A DNA stretch of 5,671 bases. Origin: Leucobacter sp. Lineage in GTDB: Bacteria > Actinomycetota > Actinomycetes > Actinomycetales > Microbacteriaceae. Position numbers and translations under genes: made by a program. The notes under the pieces are model-generated. The model saw nothing but the letters and a program-made list of their open reading frames with translations, did not search any database and was not told the DNA's origin. The stretch is taken from contig JAGNOB010000145.1 of NCBI GenBank assembly GCA_017990305.1, positions 1 to 5,671 on the forward strand, given 5' to 3'. Shown here in pieces: positions 1-4,305 of the stretch (positions within the stretch are counted from its first letter, which is position 1; every line of letters begins with the position of its first letter).

Positions 1-986
1 GCAAGGGCGATGCGGGCGGCCATGCCGCTCTCAGCGGCCCGGCCCCATGCGCGCGGATCGTAGGTCTTCTTGTTGCCGACCTCGCCGTCGATCTTCAGGA
101 TCTCGTCGTAGTTCTTGAACATGAAGTCAACGACCGGGCGGGTGAAGGCGTACTGCGTGTCGGTGTCGATGTTCATCTTGATGACACCGTTGCGCACTGC
201 CTCAGCGATGTCCTCGGGCGACGAGCCCGAGCCGCCGTGGAACACCAGATCGAGGGGGTTCTTGCCGGTGCCGTACTTCGCCTGCAGGCCATCCTGAATC
301 TCTGCGAGGAGTTCGGGGCGGAGCCGCACGCCACCCGGCTTGTACACGCCGTGCACGTTGCCGAAGGTGAGCGCGGTGAGGTAGCGCCCCTGCTCGCCAA
401 GACCGAGCGCCTCGACAGTCGCAATGCCGTCCTCGAGCGTCGAGTAGAGGCTGTCGTTGATCTCGTGGCTGATGCCGTCCTCTTCGCCTCCGACGATGCC
501 GATTTCGACCTCAAGGATGATGCCGGCCGCGGCCATGCGGGGGAGCAGCTCCTTCGCGATGTCGAGGTTCTCGCCGAGCGGGACAGCCGATCCGTCCCAC
601 ATGTGTGACTGGAAGTACGGGAGACCGCCGTCCTTTACGCGCTCTTCGCTCGCCTCGAGCAGCGGAAGGACGAAACTGTCCAAGTGCTGCTTGGGGCAGT
701 GGTCGGTGTGCAGGGCCACGGTGACGTCGTAGGCCTTGGCGACCTCTTCTGCGTACTTTGCGAACGCGATTGCGCCGCCCGCCCGGTTCTTCACGGTGTG
801 GCCCGCGAGGTAGTCGGCGCCACCAAAGCTCACCTGGATGATTCCGTCAGAGCCGGCCTCGGCGAAACCCTGGATAGCGGAGTTGATGGTCTGCGAGCTC
901 GAAACGTTCACCGCAGGAAAAGCGAATCCGCCTGACTTAGCGGCGTCAAGCATTGCTGCGTATTGTTCCGGAGTTGCGACGGGCAT
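1..986 (-). CDS. fba: Class II fructose-bisphosphate aldolase, cut by the left window edge
   Basis: Cytosolic zinc enzyme of glycolysis and gluconeogenesis that reversibly splits fructose-1,6-bisphosphate into dihydroxyacetone phosphate and glyceraldehyde-3-phosphate. Translating the minus strand from ATG at 986-984 gives 328 residues open to the edge, starting MPVATPEQYAAML. Family motifs are in order: ALHTDHCPK at about 91-99 (by analogy with the E. coli enzyme, D95 catalytic and H96 a zinc ligand), GGEEDGI at 166-172, GNVHGVYKPG at 209-218 (H212 zinc ligand), FHGGSGSS at 249-256 (H250 zinc ligand), NIDTDTQ at 272-278 and DPRAWG at 310-315 (phosphate-binding arginine). Actinobacterial homologues are about 340-345 residues, so roughly 15 C-terminal residues lie outside the window. 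The start is supported by AAGGAG five bases upstream and by the usual N-terminus. All visible active-site residues are present, so it should be functional. It is divergent from glpX. Identity is near certain. Confidence 0.97.
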   Translation of the reverse strand, partial: MPVATPEQYAAMLDAAKSGGFAFPAVNVSSSQTINSAIQGFAEAGSDGIIQVSFGGADYLAGHTVKNRAGGAIAFAKYAEEVAKAYDVTVALHTDHCPKQHLDSFVLPLLEASEERVKDGGLPYFQSHMWDGSAVPLGENLDIAKELLPRMAAAGIILEVEIGIVGGEEDGISHEINDSLYSTLEDGIATVEALGLGEQGRYLTALTFGNVHGVYKPGGVRLRPELLAEIQDGLQAKYGTGKNPLDLVFHGGSGSSPEDIAEAVRNGVIKMNIDTDTQYAFTRPVVDFMFKNYDEILKIDGEVGNKKTYDPRAWGRAAESGMAARIAL

Positions 987-991
987 GTGTG

Positions 992-997
992 CTCCTT
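992..997 (-). promoter_or_regulatory. Ribosome binding site of fba
   Basis: The minus strand reads AAGGAG, then five bases (CACAC), then ATG at 986. This is a near-ideal Shine-Dalgarno and fixes the aldolase start. It contrasts with glpX on the other side of the intergenic region, which has no such site. Confidence 0.85.
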
Positions 998-1004
998 GGC
1001 GTAG

Positions 1005-1033
1005 ATGATGGTTGCTCGCTTCCCGAACGGCAA
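1005..1033 (-). promoter_or_regulatory. Possible fba promoter
   Basis: On the minus strand TTGCCG (1033-1028) and CATCAT (1010-1005) are 17 bases apart. Each matches four of six bases of the housekeeping sigma consensus. Transcription would start near 998, just before the Shine-Dalgarno, which gives a very short leader; a different promoter further upstream is therefore quite possible. The -35 box overlaps the inverted repeat at 1031-1042. Confidence 0.3.
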
Positions 1034-1042
1034 CACATGTTG
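1031..1042. repeat. Short inverted repeat in the fba-glpX control region
   Basis: CAACA, two bases (CA), then TGTTG: perfect five-base arms. It overlaps the proposed -35 box of fba and could be a repressor site. Arms this short also occur by chance. Confidence 0.3.
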
Positions 1043-1066
1043 AGTCTTGGCAGTGAGAGGGGCCAC

Positions 1067-1084
1067 GTCACGAAACTTCGTCAC
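1067..1084. repeat. Imperfect 18-base inverted repeat between fba and glpX
   Basis: GTCACGAA, two bases (AC), then TTCGTCAC: seven of eight pairs match. It can also be read as a direct repeat of CGTCAC at 1066-1071 and 1079-1084, with start points 13 bases apart. It lies roughly mid-way between the two divergent genes and upstream of both proposed promoters, a sensible place for a regulator site. No known regulator motif is recognised. Confidence 0.35.
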
Positions 1085-1115
1085 ACGGCCGCACTGCAAT
1101 GCCCAGTCTACGCGG

Positions 1116-1121
1116 TAGTCT
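1116..1121 (+). promoter_or_regulatory. Candidate -10 box for a leaderless glpX transcript
   Basis: TAGTCT fits the actinobacterial TAnnnT -10 pattern. Seven bases separate it from ATG at 1129, so RNA would begin at or next to the A of the start codon. No Shine-Dalgarno precedes 1129, 1123 or 1099, which fits a leaderless message. The -35 region (about 1093-1098) is weak. CTAC-gcg-GTAG (1108-1118) is a small palindrome overlapping the box. The spacing closely matches that of the ABM-protein gene at 2675. Confidence 0.55.
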
Positions 1122-1128
1122 TATGGGT

Positions 1129-2112
1129 ATGACTGATCCTCTTTCGCTCGACGACTGGCAGCCCGACCGGAACCTCGCGATGGAGCTCGTCCGTGCGACC
1201 GAAGCTGCAGCAATGCGTTCGACCCCGTGGATTGGCCGCGGAGACAAGAACGCAGCTGATGGTGCTGCGGTTGACGCGATGCGACGCTTCCTTGCAACCG
1301 TGAACATGAACGGCACCGTCGTGATCGGCGAGGGTGAGAAAGACGACGCACCCTGGCTGTACAACGGCGAGCGCGTAGGCAACGGCCTCGGCGCTGACTG
1401 CGACGTCGCCGTAGATCCGATTGACGGAACCCGCCTCACCGCAGAGGGCCGCCCCGGTGCGCTCTCCGTTATTGCTGTGGCCGATCGCGGCAGCATGTAC
1501 GACCCGTCCGCTGTGTTCTACATGGATAAGCTCGTCGCAGGCCCCGAGGGCGTCGGCGTTGTCGACATTCGCAAGCCCATCGGCGAGAACATTCGCGCGC
1601 TCGCGAAGGTGAAGGGCGTTGACGTCTCCGACATCCGCGTTGCCGTGCTTGACCGTCCCCGCCACACCCAGCTCATCTCGGACATCCGTGAGGCCGGCGC
1701 TGGCACACGCCTCATCATGGACGGTGACGTCGCGGGCGGCGTGAACGCTGCGCGCTGGGATTCCGGCATCGACCTGTGCGTCGGTATCGGTGGCACCCCC
1801 GAGGGCATCATCACTGCGTGCGCAGTGAAGGCACTGGGTGGCGTCATCCAGGGCCGCCTCTGGTCGACCGACGATGACGAGCGCCAGCGCGCGCTCGACG
1901 CGGGGCACGACTTCGAGCGCGTACTCGAGGCGAACGATCTCGTCGCAAGCGACAACTGCTACTTCGTGGCCACTGGCATCACCGACGCTGACTTTGTCAC
2001 CGGTGTGGAGCGCCGTGGCCCGTTCGTACGCGCTGAGAGCATCGTGATGCGCTCGCACTCGGGCACGATCCGCCACATCATTAGCGATATGGATCCGAAC
2101 CGCTGGGAGTAG
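1129..2112 (+). CDS. glpX: Class II fructose-1,6-bisphosphatase (GlpX type)
   Basis: Cytosolic metal-dependent phosphatase that removes the 1-phosphate of fructose-1,6-bisphosphate, the committed step of gluconeogenesis. From ATG 1129 the product is 327 residues, starting [20 protein letters not shown]. Diagnostic GlpX motifs are [11 protein letters not shown] at about 65-74, the metal and phosphate site DPIDGT at 96-101, DRPRHTQLI at 175-183, DGDVAGG at 198-204, GGTPEGI at 221-227 and [12 protein letters not shown] at 304-315. It resembles mycobacterial-type GlpX, the usual FBPase of Actinobacteria. In-frame ATGs at 1099 and 1123 would add ten or two residues. I prefer 1129 because family N-termini begin near here and a TAnnnT box sits seven bases upstream. 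It is divergent from aldolase, its partner around the same metabolite, and is followed after 28 bases by the DUF3995 gene. No broken motif is seen. Confidence 0.95.
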   Translation: MTDPLSLDDWQPDRNLAMELVRATEAAAMRSTPWIGRGDKNAADGAAVDAMRRFLATVNMNGTVVIGEGEKDDAPWLYNGERVGNGLGADCDVAVDPIDGTRLTAEGRPGALSVIAVADRGSMYDPSAVFYMDKLVAGPEGVGVVDIRKPIGENIRALAKVKGVDVSDIRVAVLDRPRHTQLISDIREAGAGTRLIMDGDVAGGVNAARWDSGIDLCVGIGGTPEGIITACAVKALGGVIQGRLWSTDDDERQRALDAGHDFERVLEANDLVASDNCYFVATGITDADFVTGVERRGPFVRAESIVMRSHSGTIRHIISDMDPNRWE

Positions 2113-2121
2113 CCTCCCAGC
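2102..2121 (+). promoter_or_regulatory. Intercistronic hairpin with the glpX stop codon in its loop
   Basis: GCTGGGAG (2102-2109) and CTCCCAGC (2114-2121) are perfect eight-base arms around a TAGC loop whose first three bases are the glpX stop codon. No T-tract follows, so it is a poor classical terminator. It may act as an mRNA stabiliser or as a partial attenuator between glpX and the next gene. The Shine-Dalgarno at 2129-2135 stays outside the stem. Confidence 0.55.
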
Positions 2122-2128
2122 ACAGCAG

Positions 2129-2135
2129 TAAGGAG
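2129..2135 (+). promoter_or_regulatory. Ribosome binding site of the DUF3995 gene
   Basis: TAAGGAG is followed by five bases and ATG at 2141. An in-frame ATG at 2150 would be 14 bases away, so 2141 is favoured as the start. Confidence 0.8.
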
Positions 2136-2140
2136 TTTCT

Positions 2141-2596
2141 ATGGGTTTCATGACACGTACTGCACGTCTGGTTGCCTGGACGGGGCTGACCGCCGCTGGA
2201 GCGCTCCACGCGGTCTGGGCATCAGGTTCGTCGTGGCCCGAACGAAATCAGAAACGTCTCGGTGAAGCCGTGATTGGAAGCTCCAAGCAGCTGCCGGATA
2301 GCCAGTCGACGATGATCGTCTCCGGGCTCGCATTCGCCGGTGGCGCGGTTGCGGCCGGTGGGCTCGGTGAGGGCAAGTTCATCGTCGGCGTTCGCCGCGT
2401 GGCCGGGATCGCGCTCATCGCACGCGCGGCGTTCGGCGGCGACGCGGCGCTCCAGGTGATGGGCCGGCCCGAGCCGGGCAAGCGGTTCGAGGAGCTCGAC
2501 CGCCGCTATTACCGGCCGCTCTTCGGCGTGCTCGGTGCGGCGATGCTCATCGGCGCAAAGGACAAGAGCAAGCGCCAGCGGCGCCTCTCTGCATAA
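2141..2596 (+). CDS. Small membrane protein, DUF3995 family
   Basis: Predicted 151-residue integral membrane protein of unknown function. Four hydrophobic stretches are visible at about 9-29, 58-77, 84-99 and 126-139, separated by charged loops. The tail KDKSKRQRR at about 140-148 is strongly basic and probably cytoplasmic by the positive-inside rule. Features recalled for DUF3995 proteins are the ALHAVWASGSSWP segment at the end of helix 1 (21-33) and the R-x-F-E-x-L-D-R-R-Y-Y-R-P-L segment (114-127) leading into the last helix. Length fits the family. It follows glpX by 28 bases with a good Shine-Dalgarno, so it is probably read from the same transcript, though a hairpin lies between them. 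No enzyme motif is seen. The family assignment is from recalled pattern; a generic four-helix membrane protein is the alternative. No functional tie to GlpX is known to me. Confidence 0.8.
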   Translation: MGFMTRTARLVAWTGLTAAGALHAVWASGSSWPERNQKRLGEAVIGSSKQLPDSQSTMIVSGLAFAGGAVAAGGLGEGKFIVGVRRVAGIALIARAAFGGDAALQVMGRPEPGKRFEELDRRYYRPLFGVLGAAMLIGAKDKSKRQRRLSA

Positions 2597-2607
2597 CACG
2601 GAGTACA

Positions 2608-2655
2608 ACGACGGGCTCGGTCAACTGCGGTTGGCCGGGCCCGTCGTGTGTTGTT
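2608..2655 (+). terminator. Strong hairpin terminator after the glpX-DUF3995 pair
   Basis: Arms at 2608-2625 and 2630-2647 can form an 18-pair stem without mismatches (two G-U wobbles) around a TGCG tetraloop, starting 11 bases after the DUF3995 stop codon. The tail GTGTTGTT is only moderately T-rich, as is common for terminators in high-GC actinobacteria. The downstream arm lies where the -35 region of the next gene should be. Confidence 0.75.
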
Positions 2656-2662
2656 CCTGCGG

Positions 2663-2668
2663 TAGCGT
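2663..2668 (+). promoter_or_regulatory. Candidate -10 box for a leaderless transcript of the ABM-protein gene
   Basis: TAGCGT matches TAnnnT, is preceded by GG as in the glpX box, and ends six bases before ATG 2675. The upstream sequence GGTAGCGTGGGGCC has no standard Shine-Dalgarno at the right distance, although GGGG could pair weakly. The -35 position (about 2640-2645) falls inside the terminator stem and is not consensus. Confidence 0.5.
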
Positions 2669-2674
2669 GGGGCC

Positions 2675-2971
2675 ATGCTCAAGGTCATCGCTCAAGATTT
2701 CATCCGGCTCGACGCGGTGGACACGGTGATGCCGCTATACCGGGAGCTTGTCGAGCTCACTCGCCTGGAGCCGCTGAACATCGACTATGAGCTGTGCATT
2801 GACCAGGAGGACCCTGGGCACTTCATCTTTCTTGAGACGTGGCCTGACCGGGCGGCGCTCGATGCGCACTGCGAGACCGAGCACTTCAGGCGACTCGTCC
2901 CGCAGATTGATGCGTTTCAGCGCAGTGCTGACACATACATCCAGATGCGTGTGGCTTTCCCTGCGAGCTGA
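2675..2971 (+). CDS. ABM-domain protein, putative quinol monooxygenase (YgiN-like)
   Basis: Protein of 98 residues with the size and pattern of a single antibiotic biosynthesis monooxygenase (ABM) domain, a ferredoxin-like fold that usually forms dimers. Family features are an N-terminal strand MLKVIAQDFI, a helix about 15-30 (VDTVMPLYRELVELTR), the strand pair around 36-54 with E-P-L-N-I-D-Y-E-L and GHFIFLETW, and the very typical D-R-A-A-L-D-A-H segment followed by EHFRRLVPQI at about 58-78. The E-x-W plus H-x-x-x-x-H-F pattern is the hallmark. Relatives include YgiN (quinol monooxygenase) and cofactor-free oxygenases, but many ABM proteins have no assigned substrate. No cofactor site can be read here. 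It stands alone between a terminator and convergent rmuC. Fold assignment is firm; enzymatic role is inference. Confidence 0.85.
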   Translation: MLKVIAQDFIRLDAVDTVMPLYRELVELTRLEPLNIDYELCIDQEDPGHFIFLETWPDRAALDAHCETEHFRRLVPQIDAFQRSADTYIQMRVAFPAS

Positions 2972-2981
2972 CACCGGGTCA

Positions 2982-3024
2982 CCGACTCTGGAAGGCCTCG
3001 GCGCCGATCACTGATCGGAGTCGG
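2982..3024. terminator. Palindrome-rich convergent junction, possible bidirectional terminator
   Basis: Between the plus-strand ABM gene and minus-strand rmuC lie nested inverted repeats. Outer arms are CCGACTC (2982-2988) with GAGTCGG (3018-3024). An inner repeat CCGATCA-c-TGATCGG spans 3004-3018, and TCGGCGCCGA (2998-3007) is a perfect ten-base palindrome. The inner repeat includes the rmuC stop codon (3008-3010). There is no clear T-tract on either strand, so termination is inferred from location and structure. Confidence 0.45.
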
Positions 3025-4234
3025 GGGAGTTAGGCTCACGGTCTAACGCTTGCGTGAAGTCGGGCGTCAGCTCCGGGGCGGTGAGCGGTCGGACCGCGTC
3101 TTCGAGCTGGACGGGCGGACTCTCAAGCGCCTCACCGTTGAGCGCGCTGATCTTGCGCGCCGTCGGCAGCACCTGGCGTTCGAGAGACCCGATGTAGGAG
3201 TTATAGCCCTGAACGCTGCGGGAGAGTGTGCGCCCCAGCTTGTCGAGGTGCGTCGCGCTGACGCCGAGACGCTTGTGCAGCTCTCGGCCGAGCTCGAAGA
3301 GCGTGCGCGCCTCGCTCGTGAGCGTATCTTGCCGCCAGCTGTATGCGACGGACTTGAGGATCGCCCAGAGGCTCACGGGGGAGGCGAGGGCGACGCGGCG
3401 TTCAAACGCAAACTCGAGGAGCACCGGGTCGGTGTCGAGGGCGGCGGAGAGCAGCGACTCGCTCGGGACGAACGCGATGACGAACTCGGGGGAGTCACCG
3501 AGCGCCGCCGAGTAGTCGCGGCCACTGAGTTCAATGACGTGGTTTCGGAGGGCTCGCGCATGCCGAGTGAGGAGCTCCTGCTGGCGGGCGGCGCGCTCGG
3601 GATCCCCGTCGCCCGGGGCCTGAGCTGCGAGGTGCTGTGCCTCGAGGTAGGCGTCGAAGGGCACCTTCGCGTCGATCGCGATTGATTTGCCACCAGGGAG
3701 CTTCACGACCATATCTGGCCGCACCGCGCCTGCGGCTGTGGGAATGTGCTGCTGCACCTCGAAGTCAACATGCTCGAGCATGCCAGACGCCTCGATGATG
3801 CGCTTGAGCTGGGTCTCACCCCAGATGCCGCGGGTGTTGTTTGAGCGCAGGGCGGAGGCGAGGCTCTCCGCGGTGCCGCGCAGCTTCTCTTCCGCGCGGG
3901 CCGCCTGTCTGAGCTGCTCTGCGAGCTCACCGTGCTGGGCCGCGCGCTGCTGCTCGATACCCACGACGGTGCGCTCGAGCTTGCCGAGGGTGTCGCGCAG
4001 CGGAGTGAGCTGTTGCAGCACCCGCTGCTCCTCACGGTCGAGTTCTATCCGGCGCTCCGTGTTCGCATGTGCGTCGCGCAGCCGCTCATTGAGCCCCTGA
4101 GCGCGGGTCTCAGCGACGGCGAGCTCTTCGCGCAGCTGCCCCGAGCGTCTGCTCGCCACAAACGCCCCGGCTAGGGCGCCAACTGCAAGTGCGGCAAGGA
4201 TGATCGCGGTGAGTGCGACGGCGGAAATGGTCAT
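3008..4234 (-). CDS. rmuC: RmuC family DNA recombination protein
   Basis: Predicted 408-residue RmuC. In E. coli rmuC is linked to limiting recombination at inverted repeats, and its core domain belongs to the PD-(D/E)xK nuclease superfamily; biochemical activity is poorly defined. Visible architecture: one membrane helix at about 5-27, a long charged coiled coil at about 33-128, then the RmuC domain from about 130 to 366. Signatures are NNTRGIWGE (132-140), the nuclease-like pair RPDMVVKLPGG (172-182) and IDAK (187-190), GDSPEFVIAFVPSESL (246-261), and the helical SVAYSWRQD and GYNSYIGSLE segments. The last 35 residues are Pro/Asp/Glu-rich and probably disordered. ATG 4234 is the only plausible start, since an in-frame stop lies five codons upstream and the membrane helix begins at once. 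No Shine-Dalgarno is visible. It lies 71 bases downstream of the lipoprotein gene on the same strand. Confidence 0.95.
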   Translation of the reverse strand: MTISAVALTAIILAALAVGALAGAFVASRRSGQLREELAVAETRAQGLNERLRDAHANTERRIELDREEQRVLQQLTPLRDTLGKLERTVVGIEQQRAAQHGELAEQLRQAARAEEKLRGTAESLASALRSNNTRGIWGETQLKRIIEASGMLEHVDFEVQQHIPTAAGAVRPDMVVKLPGGKSIAIDAKVPFDAYLEAQHLAAQAPGDGDPERAARQQELLTRHARALRNHVIELSGRDYSAALGDSPEFVIAFVPSESLLSAALDTDPVLLEFAFERRVALASPVSLWAILKSVAYSWRQDTLTSEARTLFELGRELHKRLGVSATHLDKLGRTLSRSVQGYNSYIGSLERQVLPTARKISALNGEALESPPVQLEDAVRPLTAPELTPDFTQALDREPNSPDSDQ

Positions 4235-4280
4235 GGAACTATGGTGTCAGGAGCCTCTGACATTTGTGGTGCGGCGGCGT

Positions 4281-4305
4281 GTTCGTTCCCGTATCAGTAA
4301 CGAAC
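4281..4305 (-). promoter_or_regulatory. Inverted repeat directly after the lipoprotein stop codon
   Basis: GTTCGTT (4281-4287) and AACGAAC (4299-4305) are perfect seven-base arms around an 11-base loop, abutting the TGA of the lipoprotein gene (4308-4306 on the minus strand). The sequence beyond it is GC-rich with no T-tract, so it is not a classical terminator. It could be a weak terminator, an mRNA 3' stabiliser, or a protein site in the short rmuC upstream region. Confidence 0.4.

Noticed and set aside
237..608. Plus-strand frame inside the aldolase gene
   Set aside because: The minus strand encodes the conserved zinc-site motifs of class II aldolase across this stretch, so the plus-strand frame is a shadow.
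1099..1128. Upstream ATG (1099) as the start of glpX
   Set aside because: It has no Shine-Dalgarno, the added residues [10 protein letters not shown] are not a usual GlpX N-terminus, and the stretch contains the likely -10 box.
1108..2151. A 347-codon open frame on the minus strand covering the whole of glpX
   Set aside because: It mirrors a strongly conserved GlpX frame, has an odd His/Ala/Val-rich composition with no family motif, and is a normal by-product of high-GC codon bias on the opposite strand.
2222..2608. Minus-strand frame of 128 codons opposite the DUF3995 gene
   Set aside because: The plus strand has a good Shine-Dalgarno, plausible membrane helices and a terminator; the minus frame has none of these and an unstructured composition.
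3050..3685. A 211-codon plus-strand frame antisense to rmuC
   Set aside because: Arg/Glu/Gly-rich composition with no recognisable domain; it lies wholly inside the RmuC domain coding region, which carries clear motifs.
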